Assembly (NCBI RefSeq): GCF_014201715.1
Contig: NZ_JACHFD010000015.1
Location: 40,944 to 104,943, forward strand
Direction of reading: 5' to 3'
DNA: 64,000 nt
From: Haloferula luteola
GTDB lineage: Bacteria > Verrucomicrobiota > Verrucomicrobiia > Verrucomicrobiales > Akkermansiaceae
Positions 8,534 through 17,012 of this stretch are shown here, in pieces. The translations under genes and the position numbers were made by a program. Position 1 is the first letter of the stretch. Each line of letters begins with the position of its first letter. A model generated the notes under the pieces. That model was given only the letters and a program-made list of their open reading frames with translations. It searched no databases and had not been told where the DNA came from.

Positions 8534-9546
8534 TCCGGGAGCGACAAGTTTTCATTTCACCCGCAGCCGTCCCGCGCGAGGCGCTCCACGGAGCCGAATC
8601 CGGTTTCGCGGTGCGCCAGGCGGAGGGGGAGGCGATGGGAACCAACTGGAAGTTACGCTTCCAGGCGGAAGCCCGCGTCTCCCTCTCTGCCGTTCGGACG
8701 ACCGTGGAAGCCGCGATCCATCAGGTCGTGGAAACCATGAGCCACTGGGACCCCGATTCGGCGTTGAGTCGCTTCAACCGAGCTCCAGCTGCCACCTGGC
8801 ATGCCCTACCCGAAGGCTTCTTCCACGTACTTCAGCGAGCTGTCGAAATCGCCGACCTGAGCGACGGTGCTTTTGACCCCACTCTGGGACGACTCGTGGA
8901 TCTCCATGGCTTCGGTCCGTCTGGTCCCGTAGAGACCCTTCCCCATCCCACGCACCACGCCCGCGCCAAGGCTGAAGCCGGATACCAACGCCTCTTCCTG
9001 GATCCACCTTCCCGCTCCGTCCTCCAACCCGGTGGCTGCCAGCTCGACCTCTCTTCGATTGCCAAAGGATACGCCGTCGACCTCGCCTCCCAGGCACTCC
9101 TCCACTCAGGGATCCATGACTTTGCCTTAGAAATCGGTGGGGAACTCCGCGGCCACGGCTGCAAACCCGACGGTCAACCTTGGTGGATCGGCCTCGAGGC
9201 TCCCGACGAACTGCCTTCGTCCCTCTTCGCGCTCTGTGGACTTTCCATCGCTACCTCCGGTGACACCTACTTGAGACGACCTCTCCACCGTGAGAAGGAT
9301 GCCACCGTCTGTCACCTCATCGATCCTGGCACTGGGAAACCCACCTGCCACCCCATCCTCAGCGTCACCGTGGCCGCTTCCCTGTGCATGGAGGCGGACG
9401 CCTGGGCGACCGCCCTCTATGTCGCAGGCCCTAAGAACGGGCCAGCATTGGCAGAAAAGCACCAATTGGCCGCTCTCTTTTTCCTGCGCTCGGAACATGG
9501 CTACCGCCAATGGCTCTCTCCTCAAATGAAGGACTTTCTCTCCTGA
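8530..9546 (+). CDS. apbE: FAD:protein FMN transferase ApbE
   Basis: ApbE enzymes cut FAD and attach FMN covalently to a Thr or Ser of target proteins, outside the cytoplasm. The 338-residue sequence shows GEAMGTNWKL, MSHWDPDSALSRFNRA, SDGAFDPTLGRLVDLHGFG, LDLSSIAKGYAVDLAS, IGGELRGHG and the signature HLIDPGTGKPT (about 262-272). GTG at 8530 overlaps the DUF4198 stop. No convincing signal peptide or lipobox is visible at this start, which is odd for an exported enzyme. It closes the PepSY-DUF2271-DUF4198-ApbE operon and likely modifies DUF2271 (inference). Confidence 0.92.
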   Translation: MIRERQVFISPAAVPREALHGAESGFAVRQAEGEAMGTNWKLRFQAEARVSLSAVRTTVEAAIHQVVETMSHWDPDSALSRFNRAPAATWHALPEGFFHVLQRAVEIADLSDGAFDPTLGRLVDLHGFGPSGPVETLPHPTHHARAKAEAGYQRLFLDPPSRSVLQPGGCQLDLSSIAKGYAVDLASQALLHSGIHDFALEIGGELRGHGCKPDGQPWWIGLEAPDELPSSLFALCGLSIATSGDTYLRRPLHREKDATVCHLIDPGTGKPTCHPILSVTVAASLCMEADAWATALYVAGPKNGPALAEKHQLAALFFLRSEHGYRQWLSPQMKDFLS

Positions 9547-9646
9547 GGAGCACGAGACTCCCCACCACGAGGCCATCCCTGCATACCCCGCCTCGCGAAC
9601 ATTCAGGCGTGGCTCCCATGGCTCACCTCGACCTCTTTCCATCCAT

Positions 9647-9684
9647 GAAAAGGCCCGCCCTGGAACCCATACCAGAACGGGCCT
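9647..9684 (-). terminator. probable intrinsic terminator of the large surface-protein gene
   Basis: Arms AGGCCCG (9651-9657) and CGGGCCT (9678-9684) form a hairpin. Read on the minus strand it is followed by TTTTCATGG, a short U tract. It lies just past the stop of the minus-strand gene at 9702. The same stem could also stop transcription from apbE on the plus strand, though without a U tract there. Confidence 0.6.
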
Positions 9685-9701
9685 CACCCAGGACCCGAGG
9701 G

Positions 9702-12545
9702 TCACGGAGTGGTTTCTACCACGGTCACCCTCAAGAAACCTGTCGCGGGTGCCTCAGCAAAGCCGAAGCTTCTCAGCTCCCACGCCGCATCTGGATCCGC
9801 CATGTCAGTCGTCACCGCAGGCGTCCGCTCGATCACTTCAAGGGACCAATCGGAGAGATTCATCGAACCCTCGATGCGATAGGTGATGCCATCGATCGCC
9901 GATATCAGCGCTCCCCCATCTGCGCTGAACACCGCGCCCTTTCGAATGGCCGCCGTCAACACCGTTCCCCCTCCGTTCGCGTCCGATAGAAGGCGCAGAA
10001 TTCCCCGCGAACTCGTCGCTGCAGGATTCCCGTTCAACCCGAACTCGACGATATTGGCAACGCCATCGCCGTCAGGATCCCCTTCGGCGCTGCCACTTCC
10101 CATGCCGAACGATTCGGCCCATACCGTAAACGGGTTGCTGGAGCCATCACCCACGACGAAGGTCGTCGTATTTGTCGTCGAATCGTAGTTCGCCTCGGTT
10201 CCAGAAATCGCCTCGAACCAAGACTCCGACAACAGGGAGGTGCGATCTCCATCCAGCACCATCACCCCACCTTGAAACTGGAATACTCCGAGCTCGGTAC
10301 TGGTAAGGTCAGCGGCTTGCAAGTGACCGCCGGTCATCGTGAAGACCCCTTGGCTGCTCCCCACACCGAGGGCAATGGTTTGGTCCGTCGTCAGCTCTCC
10401 ACTTTCCAAAAGGACCGAACCCTCTGCACCGCCCCCGACCTGCAACGCAGTCCCGGGAAGATGGAGTTCACCTCCAGCGACGTGCAGGAAGTTCCCCCCC
10501 GTGCCATCGTAGCCAACGATGAAAGTCGTGTAATCCGTGAAGGTAGCCGATCCCCCAGATACCTCGACAAGCACACCCTTAGAAAGGCGCACATGATTGT
10601 CTGCAGTGCTGGTGAAAGTGGCCGTGCCCCCTGAGACTTCGAACGAATCCCCCTCGCCCCCTCGGCCGAGATGGACATTGTAGAGAGCATTGGAGCTGCC
10701 ATTTCCGGTGGAAGTGACCTCCAGCACTGCCGTGCCCGACATCAGGTAGCGCGATCCACCATCGGATGAACCATCCGAAAGAAACCAACCGCGGTCATGC
10801 GTCGAATGCACAGTGCCTCCGGTATGCACGAAGGTGCCAACACCGCTGCTCCCCACCAGGAAGTAGTTCCCGGACTGATACAGTTCTCCGCCAGACATCA
10901 CGAACAACCCACGATTGATCAGGCGACCGTTCACAGACAGCACCCCGGTATCGTGCACCATGGTCCTGGCAGAGCGTGTCAAGTTGCCACTGGTACTGGC
11001 CTCCCCAGCACCAATCTCAACGGCATCGTATTCTCCAGGAACGGATCCGGTGCTCCAATTCACTGCCGTTCCATACTCACCGAGCTCGGTTCCGGTCCAC
11101 ACCACGGCAGGCACCGCATCCACACTCGGCTTCAAAGAAGCCCCCGGCAGGGGAAACTCTTGCGTGTCGGCATCCCGGTCTTCCGTCGTCGGATAATCGA
11201 AGGCCGTCACGTTATCGACCAGAGTCCACTCACTCCCATCGACGCTTCCTTCCAAAACCCAACGCACTGGGTCCGTGTTCGTATTTCCATCGGTCGTCGC
11301 GAATTGATACCCGTCAATCGTCACCGCACTCTCGAACGCAAAAACAACGGCGCCCCCACTCGCATCCATGAATCGGCTGGTCGTCACCCCGTCGCCGGTT
11401 GGCTTGTCGTTGGTGAAACCATCCACCAATCGCACCGCTCCCAGGGTTTCGTTAGGCTCGAATGTCCCTCCCGGATTCGTCACCACCACCGAGATCAAAT
11501 CGATATCAGACCCGTTGCTTCCCGTCTCTTGCGCCGGAACAGCATTGGAGGCGGAAAGATTCAGTGCGCTTCCTTCATGGAAAAATCGGAACTCGGACAG
11601 CTCCATTCGGCTCCCTCCAGAGCGCGTAGCCATCGGAGTGAAACGGAAATACGGATAGCTCGCCGATCCACCCGCTACCGACCGCACCGTCAAGGTCTTC
11701 GAGGTGCTCCCTCCCGAATTGCTCGCGGTCAGCGTGTACACCGTGTCCTCACCTGCCGGAGGAACGATCTCAAAATCGGACTCATACGGCTCCAGAGTGC
11801 CGGAGGACACCGCAGGTTCGATTTCCACCAAATCCGGATCACCTAGGTCTTCATCATAAGTATCCCAGAATAGGCGCACTTTCTCCCCATCGCGCACGAT
11901 CATCGCCTGATCCGTCTCCAACTCGAAGGCCCAGATGGATGGAGGGAAGGTTCCACTCGCCGTGAAACCTGCTTCAAAGGTCGAATTCTCCGTCGTGGTC
12001 GGATAGTCAATCCGACGATCCAAGATGGTCCACTCACTGGCGTCGTTGCTACCTTCGAGCTTCCAACTCACTGGATTTCGATTCGGGTACGTCAAGGTAT
12101 CGCCACCGGTCGCGAAATTGTAGCCATCGATCTCAATCGGAGTACCAAAGTCGAAGTAAAGATACCGCGCATCACCGTCGTTCGCCGTGATGCTGGTCAG
12201 CCATTTCGTGCTCACCAATCCATCCACGATCTTAACGGCGCCTTCATTGCTAGTCGCCGAGTTCTGTCCGCCCGTCACAGTGACAGGAACCAAATCCACA
12301 TCACTACCATCTTGCCCGTAGGTGGGCTTCGGTGACAGGTCGACGTTATCGGCGATGAGGTTGAGAGCTTGACCATCACGAACAAATTGGAACTCGGAGA
12401 GCTGGATCGTCGTGCCAGCAAGGTTGAGCTCCATCGGCTCGAAACGGTAGTATCGATAGCTGGTTTGAGCCTGCGCCGAGGCCATCCCAAGCAAGGGAGC
12501 GATTACGGGAACCGCTCGTCGGGTCATGCAAATGATTCGTTTCAT
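9702..12545 (-). CDS. large secreted surface protein with tandem discoidin-like domains and beta-helix
   Basis: The 947-residue protein has a signal peptide (about 1-27, ending SAQAQ). Two related domains follow (about 28-180 and 293-450). Each opens with a YYRFEPM/YFRFTPM motif and LSEFQF/LSEFRFF, and contains IDGYNFAT/IDGYQFATT, as in F5/8 type C (discoidin) carbohydrate-binding folds. An Ig-like linker (TLTASNSGGSTSKTLTV) separates them. Then come glycine-rich beta-helical repeats of autotransporter type and a C-terminal module (AESFGMGSGSAEGDPDGDGVANIVEFGLNGNP) common in Verrucomicrobia secreted proteins. It probably binds polysaccharide or acts as an adhesin. No catalytic motif is seen. 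Confidence 0.85.
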   Translation of the reverse strand: MKRIICMTRRAVPVIAPLLGMASAQAQTSYRYYRFEPMELNLAGTTIQLSEFQFVRDGQALNLIADNVDLSPKPTYGQDGSDVDLVPVTVTGGQNSATSNEGAVKIVDGLVSTKWLTSITANDGDARYLYFDFGTPIEIDGYNFATGGDTLTYPNRNPVSWKLEGSNDASEWTILDRRIDYPTTTENSTFEAGFTASGTFPPSIWAFELETDQAMIVRDGEKVRLFWDTYDEDLGDPDLVEIEPAVSSGTLEPYESDFEIVPPAGEDTVYTLTASNSGGSTSKTLTVRSVAGGSASYPYFRFTPMATRSGGSRMELSEFRFFHEGSALNLSASNAVPAQETGSNGSDIDLISVVVTNPGGTFEPNETLGAVRLVDGFTNDKPTGDGVTTSRFMDASGGAVVFAFESAVTIDGYQFATTDGNTNTDPVRWVLEGSVDGSEWTLVDNVTAFDYPTTEDRDADTQEFPLPGASLKPSVDAVPAVVWTGTELGEYGTAVNWSTGSVPGEYDAVEIGAGEASTSGNLTRSARTMVHDTGVLSVNGRLINRGLFVMSGGELYQSGNYFLVGSSGVGTFVHTGGTVHSTHDRGWFLSDGSSDGGSRYLMSGTAVLEVTSTGNGSSNALYNVHLGRGGEGDSFEVSGGTATFTSTADNHVRLSKGVLVEVSGGSATFTDYTTFIVGYDGTGGNFLHVAGGELHLPGTALQVGGGAEGSVLLESGELTTDQTIALGVGSSQGVFTMTGGHLQAADLTSTELGVFQFQGGVMVLDGDRTSLLSESWFEAISGTEANYDSTTNTTTFVVGDGSSNPFTVWAESFGMGSGSAEGDPDGDGVANIVEFGLNGNPAATSSRGILRLLSDANGGGTVLTAAIRKGAVFSADGGALISAIDGITYRIEGSMNLSDWSLEVIERTPAVTTDMADPDAAWELRSFGFAEAPATGFLRVTVVETTP

Positions 12546-12794
12546 AATGGGCTGATCGAGCCCCGATATGCCTCCTCCTCCCCCCGTCCCGACAACCCGT
12601 CCAGCGACACAATATTGGCACCCAATCGCGCTAAACCCTGCGGGAATTTCGGGAGTGTTTCAGAGGCTTCGAACGCGCATTCCACGGAGGATTCCGCAAC
12701 CGAAAACCCCCGCCCGAACGCCCCGATCACTCACCACGCAGCCGGATGTTTCTGCTTGTCAGCAGCGGCCATCCGCGCTGGCTAGGTCCCGCCC

Positions 12795-13406
12795 ATGGAT
12801 CCAGCGCCCCGACGCCCCGAACCTCACGAGTATCTCCCCGCCGATTACTTCCGCCGCGCGGAGCGATCCGAGATCTTTTCCCACCAAGCCCCCCTCGAAG
12901 TGGACCTTGGATGTGGTGATGGCTCTTTCCTCCTCGGCATGGCCCGCGAATTTCCCGAGCGCAACTTCCTCGGCGTCGAACGGCTTCTCGGCCGCGTCCG
13001 TAAAGTTTGCAAACGCGCTTCGAACGCCGGATTGGAGAACGTGCGCCTCCTTCGGCTTGAGAGCCGATATACGATCGAGTGGCTGCTTCCGGAAGCTTCC
13101 GTCAGCCGGCTTCATTTGCTCTGCCCTGATCCGTGGCCAAAGGTTCGACACCATCGGCGACGCCTGTTTCAGCCCCCATTTCTGGACGCCGTGCGCAAAG
13201 TCCTCGTTCCCGGAGGTGAATTTCTCTTCATGACCGACCACCCCGAATACTTTGAGTGGGCGGAAGAGATCATGACCCACTACACCGGCTTGCAGAAGCT
13301 ACCCTGGCAGGATGGAGATTTCTTTTATCCGAAAACCGACTTTCAAGTTCAGTGGGAATCCGAGGGCAAATCCATGCACCGCATGCGCCTCGCTCAGCCA
13401 CTCTGA
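12795..13406 (+). CDS. trmB: tRNA (guanine-N7-)-methyltransferase
   Basis: TrmB makes m7G46 in the variable loop of tRNAs using S-adenosylmethionine. The 203-residue protein has the SAM-binding motif VDLGCGDGSFL (36-46) and the family signature PDPWPKVRHHRRR (111-123), which carries the catalytic Asp. The later segment FMTDHPEYFEWAEEIM fits the family, as does the length. The 249 bp upstream separate it from the divergent surface-protein gene and should hold both promoters. Its stop is 1 bp from the convergent comEC stop. Confidence 0.95.
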   Translation: MDPAPRRPEPHEYLPADYFRRAERSEIFSHQAPLEVDLGCGDGSFLLGMAREFPERNFLGVERLLGRVRKVCKRASNAGLENVRLLRLESRYTIEWLLPEASVSRLHLLCPDPWPKVRHHRRRLFQPPFLDAVRKVLVPGGEFLFMTDHPEYFEWAEEIMTHYTGLQKLPWQDGDFFYPKTDFQVQWESEGKSMHRMRLAQPL

Positions 13407-13407
13407 G

Positions 13408-15633
13408 TCATCGCTCCAGAGTTTCCACCCGACCTCCAAGCCACGCCTTGGCGGTGAGCCTTTGCTCCGTCGCCGTCACGATGACCGCTCCGCAAGCTCC
13501 CTGATGGAACACCGCGATCCCGCGGCCTTCACAAGCACGCCGCCAATCGTCCGGAATCCTTTCCGACTTGGGAAACTCTTCGTGGCCGGCGATGATGATC
13601 TTTGCCCCTGTCGCAGCGAGGAAATCATCGCCCAAGGAATTATCGTGGAGATGCCGCCCAGCCACGATCACATCAGCCTTCAGATCCACTCCTGCCGCCA
13701 TCAGTTCCTGCTCTCCGGACCAGCCTTGGTCCGCCACAAAAAGAATCTTCCAACCCCTCCAAATCAATCTCACCGGCATCACCCTTTCATCCGCGAGGCG
13801 ATGCCAATCCCGTGGATCCGGCACTCGCAGTACTTCCAATTCCGCACCTTCTCCCACCGGATAGCGAACGCCGATTTGGCCGATCACGCGCCTCACCCCC
13901 CGGTCCTCGGTCACCTTAAGCCAATCCCGGTAAGTCGATCCCAGCGCCCGAGAAACCGGCAACAACGCCTGCTGGACCGGGAAGGCATCCACGGCCTCGA
14001 TCAATCCGCCAATGTGCCGCCCATCCGGATGGGTCGCCACCACCCCATTCGGCCGCATCCCCATCCGTCTCATGGCAGGCAGCACCTGGCTCTCAAATCG
14101 ATACCCGGAGGCTCCGTCGATCATCACTCCCCCCGACTTTCCGGACCAACACGCCGCACCATCGCGTCCCAAGTCAAAGACGCATAAGAACTCGTCCGCC
14201 GGCCGATCTCGAGGGATTTCAAAATAAGCGCCCGGTAGTGCGGCAGCTCCCTCTGCCACCCGGAGACCGACTTTCGCCAGCCAGCCGCTGCCCTGATTGA
14301 GGCGCTCGCTCCATCCGGGAATCCATCCACCAGCCGCTGACAACAGCGCCAGCCCCAATAACGGGAGAACCACCAAAGACAGGCCCAAGCTGGCCACCAC
14401 GGAGATGGGCGTCACGATCCCGAAATACCCTGCCGTCAAGGGCGCCGAACCGAGCCACGCCGAACTCGAAACCGCCAGCCCATCCGCCAGCCACCGCCGC
14501 CATTGCAGCCACCGCTCGCGAAGCGGGCCATACAGAGATCTCGGCAAATACGGCTCCTCCCGTCGGATCCACGCCCAGCACCTCGCCATCGCCCGGTGCA
14601 AAACCAGAATGGCCAGCACCACTCCAAACGAAAGCTGCACCCCCACGGAGAACACGCGATCGGCATTCCCCAGCAACACCAGCAAAGCCGCGAGGCCCAA
14701 GGCATTGCCAGCATCCGGACGCCGCCGAAACGCAAAGGCGCCCATCACCACCGCCGCCATCCAGGCAGCGCGAACCGCAGGTGGCTTCATTCCCGTCACC
14801 CACGCATAGCCAAACACCAGCACGAGGATGGGAATCAACGCCGCCCGATGGGGCACCCCAAGAAATCGCAGAAGCCCCCACCCCAAAAGCCCCACCATCG
14901 CCACATGCAGACCACTCACCGCAAACACGTGCAAAGTCCCTGTCAGCCGAAAGGGCTCAATCAGAATCTCGTCGCGCGGCAACTCACCCAAGACCACCGC
15001 ACGAATCACCATCGCCTCCCGTGAAGTCGGTTCCAATCCTCGCGTCACCGCCTGCCGAAACCCCGCTTTGATGCGTTGCCCCAGTCGCGACTCTGAGGGG
15101 GCCGCCGCCACCACCACCACCGGCCCCGTATAGCGGAAAACCAGTGCCATGTCTTGCCGGAACAGCCACTCAGCCCGGTCGAATCCCCCTGGATTTTCAG
15201 GCGGGCGAGGCCGCCGAAACTCTCCCCGCCCCTGCACCACCGCACCCTTTTCCGGGGATCTTCCCACCCCCTCCAACCAAACCTTCACGCCATTCCCACA
15301 GTCGCGCCCCGGGCTCGACCACCCTGACATCCCTCGCCGATTCGGCACTTCCAGCACCTCCATCTCCCGCATTCCGGATACCCCGATCCATTCAAGCGCC
15401 CGCTCCCGCTCCCGCAATGAACGGTCATGCAAAACTCCCGCGGCCAAAGCCACCACCAGCGAGGCAACCAGCACCTGCCCCACCCGCGCGATCGTCAACG
15501 CGCCCACCAAACCGAACGCCAAAATGCCTCCCACCAGCTCGTTCCCATCCACCACCAGCACCGCCGCCAAGGCGGTGCCTGCCATCCAGAGGAGCGGACG
15601 CCGCTCCACCCATCGGCGGAGCCTGGAGTTCAT
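13408..15633 (-). CDS. comEC: ComEC/Rec2-type DNA-uptake channel protein
   Basis: ComEC forms the inner-membrane channel for single-stranded DNA during natural transformation. The ~741-residue protein has N-terminal helices, a DUF4131/OB-like region, the core competence domain (GTLHVFAVSGLHVAMVG, KPPAVRAAWMA) with many helices, and a C-terminal metallo-beta-lactamase-like domain. The metal motif there reads ATHPDGRHIGG rather than the usual SHxDxDHxGG, so one ligand position holds Arg. ATG at 15633 is chosen because it gives MNSRLRRWVERRPLLW before the first helix; a GTG at 15669 would overlap the upstream gene. A pseudopilin gene at 61.9 kb may serve a related pilus. Confidence 0.88.
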   Translation of the reverse strand: MNSRLRRWVERRPLLWMAGTALAAVLVVDGNELVGGILAFGLVGALTIARVGQVLVASLVVALAAGVLHDRSLRERERALEWIGVSGMREMEVLEVPNRRGMSGWSSPGRDCGNGVKVWLEGVGRSPEKGAVVQGRGEFRRPRPPENPGGFDRAEWLFRQDMALVFRYTGPVVVVAAAPSESRLGQRIKAGFRQAVTRGLEPTSREAMVIRAVVLGELPRDEILIEPFRLTGTLHVFAVSGLHVAMVGLLGWGLLRFLGVPHRAALIPILVLVFGYAWVTGMKPPAVRAAWMAAVVMGAFAFRRRPDAGNALGLAALLVLLGNADRVFSVGVQLSFGVVLAILVLHRAMARCWAWIRREEPYLPRSLYGPLRERWLQWRRWLADGLAVSSSAWLGSAPLTAGYFGIVTPISVVASLGLSLVVLPLLGLALLSAAGGWIPGWSERLNQGSGWLAKVGLRVAEGAAALPGAYFEIPRDRPADEFLCVFDLGRDGAACWSGKSGGVMIDGASGYRFESQVLPAMRRMGMRPNGVVATHPDGRHIGGLIEAVDAFPVQQALLPVSRALGSTYRDWLKVTEDRGVRRVIGQIGVRYPVGEGAELEVLRVPDPRDWHRLADERVMPVRLIWRGWKILFVADQGWSGEQELMAAGVDLKADVIVAGRHLHDNSLGDDFLAATGAKIIIAGHEEFPKSERIPDDWRRACEGRGIAVFHQGACGAVIVTATEQRLTAKAWLGGRVETLER

Positions 15634-15653
15634 AGGGGGGAGGAAAAAAGAGA

Positions 15654-16346
15654 TCAGGCCACACCCCACTCGTGGAGTTTGTGGCGGGCATTCGCCGAGT
15701 GGCGGGACTCTGGAAATTGCTCAATCACCTGCTGCATCAATCCGACAGCCGCCATCCGTTCCGCCAAATCTTCATCATACACCTCGGCCAATCGGAACAT
15801 CAGGAAGGCCGCGTCATTCTCTTGCCATTCCTGACCCTCAATGGCTTCCCGCAGAGTTTCCACAGCTGCATGAGGCTGTTTGAGCTGCTCGCGTTGAACC
15901 TTCGCGATTTCCACGTAAGGCAGCCGATTCATCGGATCCATCGCCGCCGCATCTCGGAAGGCAGCAATCGCCCCATCAAAGTCTCCTTGCGCCAACTTCG
16001 CATGCGCATCGTGCATCGGATCCTCCTCCACTTCCTCGCCGCTGTCATACACCGCATGGGTGAACTTGTGCGCCAGCAGAGGCAGCAAATCCACCACGAC
16101 CACCACCCCCACCAAACCCGCCGTCACAAAGGCTAACAAGATGCCCGTCAGGGTCTTGCTCGATTTGATATTCTCGATCTTATCCTTCAGCGTCGGAATC
16201 TGCTCCAGCTCCTCCACGCTGCCCGTCTCGTAGTAGCGGGAAATCGTCTCTTCAATCTGGTGGATTTCTCCTTTCCCACTCGTCATGAACGAAATCCATC
16301 CGATCACCACAGCCAACCCCAAGACGATGTAGATACCGAGCTTCAT
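15654..16346 (-). CDS. membrane-anchored TPR protein
   Basis: The 230-residue protein has a first helix at 3-22, a second at about 66-88 (LTGILLAFVTAGLVGVVVVVDLLPLL), and TPR-like repeats in the C-terminal half (HAKLAQGDFDGAIAAFRDAAAMDPMN and later units). TPR domains bind partner proteins. It is upstream of comEC on the same strand with the ends close together, and downstream of a RelE-like gene (55 bp gap). No specific role can be assigned; it may be an assembly factor for an envelope complex. Confidence 0.75.
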   Translation of the reverse strand: MKLGIYIVLGLAVVIGWISFMTSGKGEIHQIEETISRYYETGSVEELEQIPTLKDKIENIKSSKTLTGILLAFVTAGLVGVVVVVDLLPLLAHKFTHAVYDSGEEVEEDPMHDAHAKLAQGDFDGAIAAFRDAAAMDPMNRLPYVEIAKVQREQLKQPHAAVETLREAIEGQEWQENDAAFLMFRLAEVYDEDLAERMAAVGLMQQVIEQFPESRHSANARHKLHEWGVA

Positions 16347-16401
16347 CTTGCCCTCACTCTACCCACGCCCCCTCACCCTTCGGAAAGGAAAAAGCTTGGA
16401 A

Positions 16402-16764
16402 TCAAACTCTTCGCGCAGCCCGACCTTCGTCGATCAACTTCCAAAAGTGCTTCGATTTCGCCAGTTCCTCATCCTCGGCCAACGGAATCTTCGAGCGGAA
16501 AACGAAATCAGAAAACGTCCCGCGATGCAGCACCCGGTGCACCACCACCGCTCCATCCTTCACCTCAAAGTAGATCCGCCAATCCTTCGTCCTAAAACGA
16601 TAGAGCACCTTAGCATCCCGCTCGATCTTGCCAAATCGCTCGCCGTCCAGCTGCTCGAGGTCCTCACGAGAAACCTTGAACTCATCGAGCAAGTCCAACT
16701 GCTCAAGAGTATCGAGCTGGGAAATCTCCGCCGCACTGATTTCATTGAAAACGATTTGGAACAC
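16402..16764 (-). CDS. RelE/ParE-fold-like small protein, no visible antitoxin
   Basis: The 120-residue protein has a core LYRFRTKDWRIYFEVKDGAVVVHRVLHRG (about 54-82) that resembles the RelE/ParE toxin fold, in which YRIR-x-GDYRV-xY and a terminal HR are common. Unlike typical toxins it carries an acidic N-terminal stretch (about 15-45) and a C-terminal tail (KHFWKLIDEG). No small antitoxin gene is seen on either side: the upstream 248 bp hold none and the downstream gene is the TPR protein. It may be a domesticated member or an unrelated small protein, so a toxin role is uncertain. Confidence 0.6.
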   Translation of the reverse strand: MFQIVFNEISAAEISQLDTLEQLDLLDEFKVSREDLEQLDGERFGKIERDAKVLYRFRTKDWRIYFEVKDGAVVVHRVLHRGTFSDFVFRSKIPLAEDEELAKSKHFWKLIDEGRAARRV

Positions 16765-16918
16765 AGCCCGGATTTAAATGCAGCCGTCCGCACCTTCCAA
16801 GCGCCAAGTCACCCGGTTCTCGCTCCCCAATTGCCGGCATTTTCATGCCCATGCTTCATACATGGGAGCTCTTTGAGTGAGTTCTTTTCATCGCTGATAA
16901 TCCCGCGCAATTTCCTTT

Positions 16919-16934
16919 TGGCTCAGTTCATGCG
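16919..16934 (+). promoter_or_regulatory. candidate sigma-54 promoter for the urea island
   Basis: The sequence TGGCTCAGTTCATGCG has GG and GC exactly 10 bp apart, the spacing needed for sigma-54 (-24/-12), and matches 8 of 11 positions of TGGCACG-N4-TTGCW. It lies about 80 bp before the outer-membrane barrel gene. Nitrogen-scavenging operons are often sigma-54/NtrC controlled, which makes it plausible. No clear activator sites were identified upstream. Confidence 0.45.
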
Positions 16935-16949
16935 GTCTTGATCGGTTAG

Positions 16950-16982
16950 CCCCCTTTGTCGTTAGACGGCAAAGTTTTGGGG
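16950..16982 (+). promoter_or_regulatory. 5' UTR hairpin before the urea-island barrel gene
   Basis: CTTTGTCG (16954-16961) pairs with CGGCAAAG (16967-16974) over 8 bp with one G-U pair and a 5-nt loop. An outer CCCC/GGGG pairing (16950-16953 with 16979-16982) encloses it, with a TTTT bulge. It starts about 5 nt after the transcription start predicted from the sigma-54-like element. It could stabilise the mRNA or control translation; no known riboswitch class was recognised. Confidence 0.4.
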
Positions 16983-17012
16983 CGATGCCAACCAACTGAC
17001 AACGCTACACCA

